The notes under the pieces were generated by a model that was not told where the DNA came from, did not search any database, and saw nothing but the letters and a program-made list of their open reading frames with translations. A stretch of 35,462 nucleotides of DNA from Pseudolactococcus laudensis (GTDB taxonomy: Bacteria > Bacillota > Bacilli > Lactobacillales > Streptococcaceae). The position numbers and the translations under genes were made by a program. Below, one piece after another: positions 26,510-32,762 of this stretch. Each line of letters starts with the position of its first letter. The first letter of the stretch is position 1. Location of the stretch: NCBI RefSeq assembly GCF_013449735.1, contig NZ_JACBNY010000019.1, positions 1 through 35,462 on the forward strand, in the 5' to 3' direction.

Positions 26510-26513
26510 ATTT

Positions 26514-26940
26514 TTACTTATTTTTTTCGTCCTCTAAATGCTTAATGTAGTAACCATATTGCTCTGTTTGCTTAAACATTTCAAATTGGATACCCTTAGA
26601 TATAGAAACGTTAGAGAAATGTTTAACTACCATTTCAATTGCCATAAAAATAAGTAAACTGTACCCTATTCCTACTAATAATACCAGTATAATTACAACG
26701 GATTTTTGAGAATCATTTTTATTATTAGAATCACCTTCATCGTCATAGTCGCTAGACTCAAAAAGAGCGGGGATATCTTCTGTTTCATTAGGCTCAACCG
26801 GACTTGAAGCCTGACTACCTACAATGAAACAAAAAGCTATTACTGTAATTGCGTTTGCAATCAATAAAACAATCTTAAAAGCTTTAAAGAACTTTATAAT
26901 ACGTCCTGATTGCTTATCAATAAAAAAAATTATCTTCCAT
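26514..26940 (-). pseudogene. Small membrane protein of the element, frameshifted
   Basis: From ATG 26940, with GGGAG at 26947-26951, the frame runs MEDNFFY and stops. Removing one base from the eight-base homopolymer (A 26922-26929 on the plus strand) gives 141 continuous residues beginning MEDNFFIDKQSGRIIKFF. The restored protein has a first membrane segment at about 22-44, an acidic Ser/Asp/Asn-rich stretch at about 45-75, a second membrane segment at about 79-102 and a hydrophilic tail. I do not recognise the family. Beside a phage-type integrase it could be a superinfection-exclusion or similar accessory protein, but that is speculation. As it stands, at best a 116-residue product from an internal TTG could be made. 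Confidence 0.7.
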
Positions 26941-26954
26941 AATTATCTCCCTAC

Positions 26955-26985
26955 TAGCTTTTAACGTGTATCCAGCCTGCACGAT
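26955..26985 (-). repeat. Leader repeat copy 1, before the membrane-protein gene
   Basis: A 31-bp sequence matching copy 2 (27407-27437) at 27 positions. On the minus strand the arms ATCGTG and CACGTT flank an 11-base spacer, followed by AAAAGCTA. It sits just after a TATAAT (26992-26997, minus strand) and before the ribosome site: an operator or RNA leader position. Confidence 0.7.
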
Positions 26986-26991
26986 AAATTT

Positions 26992-26997
26992 ATTATA
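26992..26997 (-). promoter_or_regulatory. -10 element for the membrane-protein gene
   Basis: TATAAT on the minus strand, 7 bp upstream of leader repeat copy 1. No clear -35 at 17 bp; the preceding bases belong to a terminator stem. Confidence 0.45.
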
Positions 26998-27001
26998 CAC
27001 C

Positions 27002-27028
27002 AAAACCCACCATTTTGAGGTAGGTTTT
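27002..27028 (-). terminator. Terminator after the lipoprotein gene
   Basis: AAAACCCACC and GGTAGGTTTT pair with one mismatch around a 7-base loop, 4 bp beyond the lipoprotein stop codon. On the minus strand the T stretch is short (TTTT). Confidence 0.65.
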
Positions 27029-27032
27029 TAAA

Positions 27033-27391
27033 TTATTCCGAATATCTTCCAACTACTCGCCCAAGTACTCTAAAGTCGCTATCAGCATCTACAGGATATG
27101 TATCAGGATTTTTATCTTCAGCCTCTTTAGCAGCTTTTTCTTCTTGAGCTTTTTGAGTAGCCCTAGCTTCGGCTTCATTTTTGGAGTCTTGCGCCTCTTT
27201 AGAAGCTTTAGCCTCAGCCCCTTGTTTCGCCAATAGTTCTTGTTTTGATGCTTCGGCTTTTTGATTGCTTTCTTCAATTTGTTTTTGCTTAGATACCTCT
27301 ATTTTACTCTCTTCGCTAGTTTGCAAATCAGTACAAGCGGCAAGTGAAAACAAAGATAAAGCAGTAATTCCTAAAATAAGTGATTTTTCAT
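27033..27391 (-). pseudogene. Small lipoprotein of the element, frameshifted
   Basis: From ATG 27391 the frame stops after six codons. Adding one A to the A5 run (T 27384-27388 on the plus strand) restores 119 residues: a signal peptide starting MKKSLILGITAL, lipobox LAAC with C20, a long Lys/Glu/Ala/Gln-rich coiled-coil-like segment (about 30-95), and a tail ending DFRVLGRVVGRYSE. A GGGGG ribosome site precedes the ATG. I cannot name the family. Lactococcal and streptococcal prophages encode small surface lipoproteins that block superinfection, a reasonable but untested analogy. The current sequence lacks a usable signal peptide start. Confidence 0.75.
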
Positions 27392-27406
27392 AACATTTCC
27401 CCCACT

Positions 27407-27437
27407 TAGCTTTTAACGTGGATCAAGTTTGCACGAT
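27407..27437 (-). repeat. Leader repeat copy 2, before the lipoprotein gene
   Basis: The second copy of the 31-bp leader (27 of 31 identical). The arms ATCGTG and CACGTT and the 11-base spacing are conserved, while four of the differences fall in or next to the spacer. It lies about 16 bp upstream of the lipoprotein ATG. Confidence 0.7.
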
Positions 27438-27603
27438 TAGTAGTATCCTAAAATTGCTTTAAAAATAAAATTGTATATAGTTATTATAACCTTATATATA
27501 CTTTTAATCAATATATTTTTAAAATTGGTATACTTTTTTAATGTGGGAAGTGGTATTTGAAATCAAACATTTCTAATGGCAATTAAAGTGGCTAAATTTG
27601 AGG

Positions 27604-27632
27604 CAAAAAAAAACGAGAATAATTTCGCATTT
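27604..27632 (-). terminator. Terminator after flavodoxin
   Basis: On the minus strand a weak stem around GAAAAT/ATTCTC precedes a run of nine T. The stem is short and partly mismatched, but the T run and position 20-50 bp after the flavodoxin stop support it. Confidence 0.45.
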
Positions 27633-27654
27633 TCTTATTTTTGAACAATTTAAA

Positions 27655-28098
27655 TTAGCTAACTTTAGCGGCAAGTGTTTCAGCGAATGCTTCAAGTTTA
27701 ACGATGTCGTCTTCTTCAGCGGCCAAATCAACTTTGACACTGTCAGCGCCTTTTTCAGCTGATGTTTTAGCAAAAGCAGCTTCGAAATCATCAACTGATT
27801 TACAAAATTCATCGTAGAAAGTATCACCAGAACCAATGACACCGAAGATTTTACCTGAAAGGTCCAAATCTTGTAAGTCATCGTAGAAATCAACGATTTC
27901 GTCAGGTAATTCGCCATCGCCGTAGGTGTAAGAAGCGACAATTGCGATGTCAGCATCTGCAAAATCAGATGCATCGACAGTCGTACATTCGTCAATATCA
28001 ACGTCGAGACCAAGTGCCTCAAGTTTTTCCGCAACGATGTCAGCAATTTCTTCGGTATTACCCGTCATGCTAGCATATACAATCTTAGCCAAAGCCAT
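27655..28098 (-). CDS. Flavodoxin
   Basis: A 147-residue FMN-binding electron carrier. The phosphate-binding loop SMTGNTEEIA is near the N-terminus, followed by the FMN-contacting segments YTYGDGELPD and GSGDTFYDEFC. The protein is strongly acidic, as short-chain flavodoxins are. The start at 28098 is chosen because GGAG lies 8 bases upstream; a TTG four codons earlier would put this site inside the gene. It has its own promoter and is divergent from map. Confidence 0.94.
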   Translation of the reverse strand: MALAKIVYASMTGNTEEIADIVAEKLEALGLDVDIDECTTVDASDFADADIAIVASYTYGDGELPDEIVDFYDDLQDLDLSGKIFGVIGSGDTFYDEFCKSVDDFEAAFAKTSAEKGADSVKVDLAAEEDDIVKLEAFAETLAAKVS

Positions 28099-28130
28099 AA
28101 TAATCTCCAATTACATTTTATATTAAGGAA

Positions 28131-28158
28131 ATTATACCAAATTGCGCTAAAAAATCAA
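28131..28158 (-). promoter_or_regulatory. Promoter of flavodoxin
   Basis: On the minus strand TTGATT (28158-28153) and TATAAT (28136-28131) with 16-bp spacing; the -10 is also preceded by TGG (extended -10). Confidence 0.75.
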
Positions 28159-28304
28159 GTTTTGTGTCTTTTTTAAGAATGTTAATTTTTTAGAAAAACA
28201 CATTTGTTCAGCGCTTTGGCCTTCAAATGACTTCATATTTATTAGTATTTAAGCGATAGAAATGTATTTACTAGCTAAATAGTTCCCTAAAGGTGCTAGA
28301 AATT

Positions 28305-28313
28305 TGATAAAAT
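28305..28313 (+). promoter_or_regulatory. Extended -10 promoter of map
   Basis: TGA followed by TAAAAT, with no convincing -35; about 38 bp before the map ATG. Confidence 0.5.
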
Positions 28314-28351
28314 AGAAGTAGACTAAAAAAACAAGAAGGATAATTTATCAA

Positions 28352-29206
28352 ATGATTACACTCAAATCACCACGCGAAATTGCTATGATGCAGGACGCCT
28401 CAGACGTTTTAGCGAGCATCCATGTTGGCCTTCGCGACATTATCAAACCAGGTATTGATATGTGGGAAATCGAAAGCTACGTGCGCCGTATCTGTAAAGA
28501 AAAAAATGCCATTCCATTGCAAATTGGTGTTGACGAAGGCAATGTTGACCCTTACCCTTATGCTACTTGCTGCTGCCTCAACGACGAAGTAGCGCACAGT
28601 TTCCCGCGTAAAGGTCACATCTTGAAATCAGGTGATTTGATTAAAGTTGACATGGTCATTGGTACAGGTGGCGGTATTGACATGAGCAAAGCTAATTTTG
28701 ATGATGGCATGGCGATGAAGGCTCTGGCAGATAACTTTACCGGTGGCGTTGCAGATTCGTGCTGGGCATATGCAGTTGGTGAAGTCTCTGACGAGGTTAA
28801 ACAGCTTATGGCTGTCACTAAAGAAAGTCTCTACCGTGGGATTGAAGCTGCACAAGTAGGTAATCGGATTGGTGATATTGGATATGCTATCCAATCATAT
28901 GCTGAGAGCTTTGGTTATGGTGTTGTTCGTGACTTGGTTGGTCACGGTGTTGGTCCAACTATGCATGAAGACCCACTTGTCCCACATTATGGTACGCCAG
29001 GTAAAGGTCTTCGTTTGCGTGAAGGCATGGTCTTGACCATTGAGCCGATGATTAACACAGGTGATTGGGAAATTGACCATCCAAGTAATGAACGTGGTTA
29101 TACAACGCTTGATGGTAGTCTTTCTTGCCAATACGAGCACCAATTTGTGATTACTAAAGAAGGTCCAGTAATTTTGACGAGTCAAGGTGAAGAAGGTACG
29201 TATTAA
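28352..29206 (+). CDS. map: Methionine aminopeptidase, type I
   Basis: A 284-residue enzyme that removes the initiator methionine from new proteins. The substrate histidine is H82 (NDEVAHSFP). The metal ligands are assignable as D100, D135, H198 (GHGVGPTMHE), E231 (TIEPM) and E262 (YEHQF). The stretch between D100 and D135 is about 24 residues longer than in E. coli MAP, the insertion typical of streptococcal/lactococcal enzymes. AAGGA stands 11 bases upstream. The YihY-family gene follows 12 bp later, so the two are probably co-transcribed. Confidence 0.97.
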   Translation: MITLKSPREIAMMQDASDVLASIHVGLRDIIKPGIDMWEIESYVRRICKEKNAIPLQIGVDEGNVDPYPYATCCCLNDEVAHSFPRKGHILKSGDLIKVDMVIGTGGGIDMSKANFDDGMAMKALADNFTGGVADSCWAYAVGEVSDEVKQLMAVTKESLYRGIEAAQVGNRIGDIGYAIQSYAESFGYGVVRDLVGHGVGPTMHEDPLVPHYGTPGKGLRLREGMVLTIEPMINTGDWEIDHPSNERGYTTLDGSLSCQYEHQFVITKEGPVILTSQGEEGTY

Positions 29207-29218
29207 GTAGGATAGGAA

Positions 29219-30154
29219 ATGAGTAGCATGAAAAATTTAATTGCAAAAGTTCGAGAATCCAGGCGTCTCAATGATTTTATGTTCTTCTATAAATCAGCTG
29301 AGATGAATTTGTCGAGCATTGCAGTCGCTTATTATCTGCTCTTGTCTCTGTTTCCGGTTTTGATGATTGTCGGGAATATCTTGCCCTTTCTTCATCTGGA
29401 TACTGCAATGATTCTAGACTTTTTGCAGGACAATCTACCACATCAACTTTATGCCACGGTGGCTAATATTGTCGAGAGTATTTTGTCCAATCCGAGTAAG
29501 GGTTTGCTTTCAGTATCAGTTTTGACTGGATTTTGGACCTTTTCTAAAGCCATGACAAGTTTGCAAATGGCTATGAACAAAGCTTATGAAGTGAGTCATC
29601 ATCGTGATTTTCTTGTCAGTCAATTCTTTTCAATTCTTGCGAGTTTTGCGATTATTGTTTTCTTGTTCGCTGCGGTGCTCCTGTCAACATTTGGTCAGAT
29701 TGTGCTAGATAAAATTTACAAGTACATCAAGTTTGACCCACAACTCTATGCCACCTTGCATAATATGACGATACCAGCAGTCGCTATTACCGTCTTTTGT
29801 GCCCTAGCCTTACTTTATTTTATTATGCCGAATGTTAAAATTCGCAAAATCAAGTATGTCTTACCTGGTGCTATTTTCTCAACCTTCGTCTTAGTTTTCT
29901 TGACCAATGTCTTAGGGAAATATATCGGAAGAACAACAGATGCAATGGCAGACTTGAAAATTGTCGGAAGTTTGGTGGTATTCGCCTTGATGCTTTGGTT
30001 TATATTTATCGCTAAAGTACTCATCTTCGGTGCCATTTTAAATGCGGTTTATTTGAAACGCCATGGTGACATTGAAACTAGGCGAGGTGAAATCGTCGCC
30101 ATCATCAAAAATGTGAATAGTAAAAAATCAGAAGAAAAAGCCAAATCAAATTGA
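29219..30154 (+). CDS. YihY/UPF0761 family inner membrane protein
   Basis: A 311-residue protein with about six transmembrane helices, of the family once labelled ribonuclease BN (that label came from a mistaken gene assignment). The N-terminal region includes MNLSSIAVAYYLLLSLFPVL, typical of the family. The function is unknown. The gene follows map by 12 bp with GGATAGGA upstream; an alternative ATG lies three codons in (29228). The stop codon is embedded in a perfect palindrome, followed by a strong terminator. Confidence 0.9.
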   Translation: MSSMKNLIAKVRESRRLNDFMFFYKSAEMNLSSIAVAYYLLLSLFPVLMIVGNILPFLHLDTAMILDFLQDNLPHQLYATVANIVESILSNPSKGLLSVSVLTGFWTFSKAMTSLQMAMNKAYEVSHHRDFLVSQFFSILASFAIIVFLFAAVLLSTFGQIVLDKIYKYIKFDPQLYATLHNMTIPAVAITVFCALALLYFIMPNVKIRKIKYVLPGAIFSTFVLVFLTNVLGKYIGRTTDAMADLKIVGSLVVFALMLWFIFIAKVLIFGAILNAVYLKRHGDIETRRGEIVAIIKNVNSKKSEEKAKSN

Positions 30155-30160
30155 TTTGGC
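30140..30160. repeat. Palindrome spanning the YihY-family stop codon
   Basis: GCCAAATCAA-A-TTGATTTGGC is a perfect 10-bp inverted repeat around one base, including the TGA stop. Confidence 0.7.
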
Positions 30161-30172
30161 TCGGTAGATATG

Positions 30173-30202
30173 AGATAAGGTGATGAAACCTTATCTTTTT
30201 TC
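30173..30202 (+). terminator. Intrinsic terminator after the map-YihY operon
   Basis: AGATAAGGT and ACCTTATCT form a 9-bp stem with a 6-base loop and a T-rich tail. Confidence 0.85.
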
Positions 30203-30242
30203 TTTTTGAAAAGGCATTGTCTAGTGTCATGAAATGAGATGA

Positions 30243-30779
30243 CTAAACTATTTCAACAGCTAAATCACTGCTTTGAACGATTGCGCCAAGTTTTTTTAAT
30301 TCTGTAATACTTCTGTCGTGTAATTTTTTCGTGCGCGCGGTTGTGGCATCTTCAATCACAATCACCTGATATCCAGCAGATAGAAGGTCTTTAGCAGTCT
30401 TTAAAACGCCATTATTGGTCACAATGCCAGTGATAATAATTGTATCAATTGGGTGGTGTTCAAGAAAGTGGCGCAGCTCAGGAATGCTATAAGCGCTTGG
30501 TTGATATTTGGTATAAGTCTCTATAAGACTGGGTGCCATCACGTCTTTTGAGAGGGCAAGTTGGCTTGATTTTTGACGATACTTTTTAGGTAAGAATTTT
30601 TGGGTAACGCTCACTAAGGCGCTAGGGATACCTTTGCTTGTCATCATCGTAATCAATTTTTCGTTTGTTTCAAGTATTTGGGCTGGCGGATAAGGCTCAG
30701 CTTTTTTGAGTAATTTTAAGAGAAACTTTTGAAGGTCAATGACAAGTAGTAAGGTATGTTGTTTGTTTGGTTTCATCAT
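30243..30779 (-). CDS. Isochorismatase-fold hydrolase lacking the catalytic Cys
   Basis: A 178-residue cysteine-hydrolase-superfamily protein. The catalytic acid is D15 (LVIDLQ) and the lysine K91 (YTKYQPSAY). The segment that normally supplies the nucleophile reads GIVTNNGVLKTA: Gly124 takes the place of Cys. In this superfamily a Gly here is found in isochorismatases such as the EntB domain, whereas nicotinamidases and other amidases need Cys. So nicotinamidase activity is unlikely; isochorismatase-like or no hydrolase activity is possible. Its start overlaps the stop of the GtrA-family gene by 4 bases; ATG 30776 is an alternative start. Confidence 0.85.
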   Translation of the reverse strand: MMKPNKQHTLLLVIDLQKFLLKLLKKAEPYPPAQILETNEKLITMMTSKGIPSALVSVTQKFLPKKYRQKSSQLALSKDVMAPSLIETYTKYQPSAYSIPELRHFLEHHPIDTIIITGIVTNNGVLKTAKDLLSAGYQVIVIEDATTARTKKLHDRSITELKKLGAIVQSSDLAVEIV

Positions 30780-31213
30780 GATTTTTTAGTAAAGATTAGG
30801 AATTTAGAAAAGATGTAGTTTAAAACAATAGTTAAAACCTGTAGGAAGAGGGTGAGTAAGAAGACACTTTGGTCAAGTGTGAGATGGAAAGTATTCATGA
30901 TGATATCAGGGTGCGTATCAATGAGATACCAGTTAGCCACAACGGATAAGAGCATTACAAAGATACGGCTGGTAACAAACTTAATAAATTCTTGTAGCAG
31001 TGGATTTGTTGTTCGCTCAAAGACCCAAAATTTGTTACTCACAAAAGCAAAAATGATAGAAATAATTTGAGCGATAATTTCTGATACCACGCCATTTTGA
31101 AAGATAGAGAAGGTCAGCATTTTAAAGATAAAAAAAACGAGAGTTGTCGCGACACCAGCAACTAGATACTTAAAAATCTGATTGCTGATGATTTTTTTTA
31201 TTGTTGTTTTCAT
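30776..31213 (-). CDS. GtrA family membrane protein
   Basis: A 145-residue protein with four predicted helices (about 12-35, 40-57, 75-95 and 112-137) of the GtrA-like family, thought to help move or handle polyprenol-linked sugars for cell-surface glycosylation. The segment IISIIFAFVSNKFWVFER is typical. No Shine-Dalgarno is seen; a TG-extended TATACT ends 6 bases before the ATG, predicting a leaderless message. It is translationally coupled to the isochorismatase-fold gene downstream and divergent from queT. Confidence 0.88.
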   Translation of the reverse strand: MKTTIKKIISNQIFKYLVAGVATTLVFFIFKMLTFSIFQNGVVSEIIAQIISIIFAFVSNKFWVFERTTNPLLQEFIKFVTSRIFVMLLSVVANWYLIDTHPDIIMNTFHLTLDQSVFLLTLFLQVLTIVLNYIFSKFLIFTKKS

Positions 31214-31219
31214 ACTAAA

Positions 31220-31228
31220 AGTATATCA
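31220..31228 (-). promoter_or_regulatory. Extended -10 of the GtrA-family gene
   Basis: TGA followed by TATACT on the minus strand, 6 bases before the ATG. It overlaps a small palindrome, ATACT-AAA-AGTAT, which could be an operator. Confidence 0.5.
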
Positions 31229-31243
31229 TTTTTAATGTAAATC

Positions 31244-31252
31244 TGCTATACT
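31244..31252 (+). promoter_or_regulatory. Extended -10 promoter of queT
   Basis: TGC followed by TATACT. The predicted start near 31259 coincides with the first base of a GCTTG/CAAGC hairpin (31260-31272) ahead of the riboswitch. Confidence 0.6.
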
Positions 31253-31297
31253 TGTACTTGCTTGAAACAAGCCTTATGCGCTTAATTAATTCAAGCC

Positions 31298-31353
31298 CTC
31301 TGTACTTTCTCACTTTGACAGAGCGTATCACACTCGCAAATGCGATAAAGGAG
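31298..31353 (+). promoter_or_regulatory. preQ1-II riboswitch
   Basis: CTCTGT (31298-31303) pairs with ACAGAG (31318-31323) around a pyrimidine-rich loop, followed by CGTATCACAC, then a small hairpin TCGC-AAAT-GCGA (31334-31345) and finally the AAAGGAG ribosome site. The order and the conserved CAYATTACAC-like joint match the class II preQ1 (COG4708) riboswitch known in streptococci and lactococci. Ligand binding would draw the Shine-Dalgarno into a pseudoknot and shut off queT translation when preQ1 is plentiful. Confidence 0.9.
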
Positions 31354-31359
31354 ACTTTT

Positions 31360-31863
31360 ATGAAAAACTTTAAAGTGATTGACATGGTGCAAATCGCCAT
31401 TGTCATCGCTCTCTACGTCATTATTACGGTTGTTTTAGGACCGTTAGGTTCTGGCGCCGTACAATTTAGGCTATCGGAGTTATTTAACTTTCTTGCCTTC
31501 TACAATAAAAAATACATCTGGGCTGTCACTATTGGCTGTATGATTTCAAATTATATGGTCTTTGGGATTGTCGATGTCATCGTCGGTGGGTTATCCACCC
31601 TCGTTTTCGTCAGCTTAGGCGTCTATCTTTTCAAAAAATATATGACCAAAGCTGTACTCAAAGGTCTTACCAACAAAGCATTTATCTACTTTGCCATCTT
31701 CTTTTCTCTCTCAATGGTCACGATTGCTGCCGAGCTTGCCATCATGTTCCAGGTGCCCTTTTTCTTTACGTGGTTGACCAGTAGCTTAGGAGAGTTGCTC
31801 TCACTTTTGATTGGTGCGGTAATTATTTCTCAAGTCTCGAAACGCATCGATTTGACGAAATAA
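31360..31863 (+). CDS. queT: QueT, preQ1/queuosine precursor ECF transporter S component
   Basis: A 167-residue membrane protein with about five to six helices, the substrate-binding subunit of an energy-coupling factor transporter for queuosine precursors. It works with shared EcfA/A'/T subunits encoded elsewhere. GPLGSGAVQFRLSELFNFLAF is typical of the family. The start at 31360 has AAAGGAG 6 bases upstream, the site controlled by the riboswitch; an in-frame ATG at 31252 would run through the riboswitch and is rejected. Confidence 0.93.
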   Translation: MKNFKVIDMVQIAIVIALYVIITVVLGPLGSGAVQFRLSELFNFLAFYNKKYIWAVTIGCMISNYMVFGIVDVIVGGLSTLVFVSLGVYLFKKYMTKAVLKGLTNKAFIYFAIFFSLSMVTIAAELAIMFQVPFFFTWLTSSLGELLSLLIGAVIISQVSKRIDLTK

Positions 31864-31866
31864 GCG

Positions 31867-31872
31867 TATAAT
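31867..31872 (+). promoter_or_regulatory. -10 element directly before the glutathione peroxidase gene
   Basis: A perfect TATAAT ending 6 bases before the ATG; no Shine-Dalgarno and no well-spaced -35 (a TTGACG lies only 9 bp upstream). Confidence 0.5.
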
Positions 31873-31878
31873 AAACCT

Positions 31879-32352
31879 ATGACAATTTATAATTTTAAAG
31901 TAACCAACAATAAAGGAGAGCTAGTCTCTCTATCTGACTATGAGGGTCAAGCCCTTTTAATCGTCAATACGGCGACAGGCTGCGGTTTTACCCCACAATA
32001 CAAAGGTCTTCAAGACCTCTACGACACCTACAAGGCGCAAGGATTCACGATTTTGGATTTTCCTTCTAATCAATTTGGCGGACAAGCGCCTGGTAGCTCA
32101 GAAGAAATCGCTGAATTTTGTGAGTTGCGCTACCACACGACATTTCCACAATTTGCGAAAATTGATGTCAATGGTGAAAACGCGGATCCACTTTATACTT
32201 ACTTAAAAGGTGAGCAAGGCGGTGCCGTGTCATCTGACATCAAGTGGAATTTTACGAAATTCCTAGTTGATAAAAATGGTAAAGTCGTGAAACGCTATGG
32301 TTCAGCTAAAAAACCTGAAAATATCGCAAAAGACATCGAGGCAATACTTTAA
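31879..32352 (+). CDS. gpx: Glutathione peroxidase family protein (thiol peroxidase)
   Basis: A 157-residue thioredoxin-fold peroxidase that reduces hydroperoxides. The peroxidatic cysteine is C35 in NTATGCGFTPQY. The supporting Gln lies in NQFGGQ (Q65 or Q69), and W123/N124 in KWNFTKFLVD complete the tetrad. C81 in EFCELRYHTTFP is the likely resolving cysteine; the cysteine often found in FPCNQF is Ser63 here. Thioredoxin is the probable reductant in a bacterium. It begins 15 bp after queT but with its own TATAAT and no ribosome site, so it may be leaderless. Confidence 0.93.
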   Translation: MTIYNFKVTNNKGELVSLSDYEGQALLIVNTATGCGFTPQYKGLQDLYDTYKAQGFTILDFPSNQFGGQAPGSSEEIAEFCELRYHTTFPQFAKIDVNGENADPLYTYLKGEQGGAVSSDIKWNFTKFLVDKNGKVVKRYGSAKKPENIAKDIEAIL

Positions 32353-32374
32353 ACGCTCATTTGGGTGTTTTTAT
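32351..32374 (+). terminator. Terminator after gpx
   Basis: AAACGCTC pairs with GGGTGTTT (two G-U) around ATTT, with T on the 3' side; it overlaps the gpx stop codon. Confidence 0.6.
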
Positions 32375-32382
32375 GTTATAAT
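32374..32382 (+). promoter_or_regulatory. Extended -10 promoter of the 63-aa protein gene
   Basis: TGT followed by TATAAT, giving a leader of about 47 nt before the ATG at 32436. Confidence 0.6.
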
Positions 32383-32435
32383 AAATATATAAAAAACGCT
32401 TACAAATACAATTGTCAAAAGAATGGAGCAAGAGT

Positions 32436-32627
32436 ATGAACAAAGAACAAATGGTCTACAAACTCAAGCAACTCGGACATAATCAAGCAAAAATTGCTGA
32501 AATTTTTATTGGAAATCAAGAATTTCATCGTGCTGAAATTGCCCAAACCAAACACATTATGTATGAAAACTTTGCGGAATTATTGGAACACTGGTTGGAG
32601 GACGAAAAAGAGCACATGGGTGCATAA
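32436..32627 (+). CDS. Small uncharacterised protein (63 aa)
   Basis: I do not recognise the family. The protein starts MNKEQMVYKLKQLGHNQAK, is predicted all-helical and charged, with several histidines (residues 18, 38, 47, 59 and 67-equivalent region near the end HMGA), and lacks signal or membrane segments. GGAG 7 bases upstream sets the ATG at 32436; a TTG at 32412 has no such site. It has its own extended -10 promoter and is followed by two hairpins, so it is probably a real monocistronic small gene. Confidence 0.65.
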   Translation: MNKEQMVYKLKQLGHNQAKIAEIFIGNQEFHRAEIAQTKHIMYENFAELLEHWLEDEKEHMGA

Positions 32628-32633
32628 TAAAAG

Positions 32634-32715
32634 GAGGCTGAGACAAAAGGCCTCTACAAAATAGGCTATGAACGATTTTCAATGTCAATTGGACTCGGTC
32701 ATAGCCTATTTTTGT
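32634..32715 (+). terminator. Two adjoining hairpins after the 63-aa protein gene
   Basis: The first is GAGGC/GCCTC (32634-32638 and 32650-32654) around GAGACAAAA, a sequence seen at gene ends in many lactic acid bacteria. The second is a 16-bp stem, ACAAAATAGGCTATGA (32656-32671) with TCATAGCCTATTTTTGT (32699-32715, one extra T), closing a 27-base loop. The right arm contains five T and can act as a terminator. Confidence 0.7.
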
Positions 32716-32762
32716 GTCATTTTTCGAAAAATTGTAAAGAAGAGCTAATTATCGTTAGAAAA

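Larger units (their letters stand above)
25188..27590. mobile_element. Decayed integrated element (prophage-like remnant) at the ssrA 3' end
   Basis: The region begins at the tmRNA 3' end and contains, all leftward, a broken tyrosine integrase next to the attachment site, a broken membrane-protein gene and a broken lipoprotein gene. It is visibly more AT-rich than its neighbours. Integrases targeting ssrA are common in phages and islands, and lactococcal prophages often carry small membrane or lipoprotein genes beside int. There are no replication, packaging or structural genes, and no second copy of the tmRNA 3' end was found before flavodoxin, so the other end has been lost or the border is elsewhere. 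The right boundary, about 27450-27590, is approximate. Confidence 0.75.

Noticed and set aside
27573-28046. A 157-codon minus-strand frame overlapping flavodoxin
   Set aside because: It is the alternative frame of the flavodoxin gene, with a leucine/serine/lysine-rich composition and no ribosome site.
27440-28350. A second copy of the tmRNA 3' end (attR)
   Set aside because: I looked for the GACTCCCCTCGGCTCCA-type sequence up to map and found none, so the right border of the element stays unresolved.
30243-30779. Nicotinamidase (pncA) assignment
   Set aside because: The catalytic Cys is replaced by Gly124.
31252-31359. A longer queT starting at 31252
   Set aside because: It would translate through the preQ1-II riboswitch and start inside the promoter; AAAGGAG defines ATG 31360.
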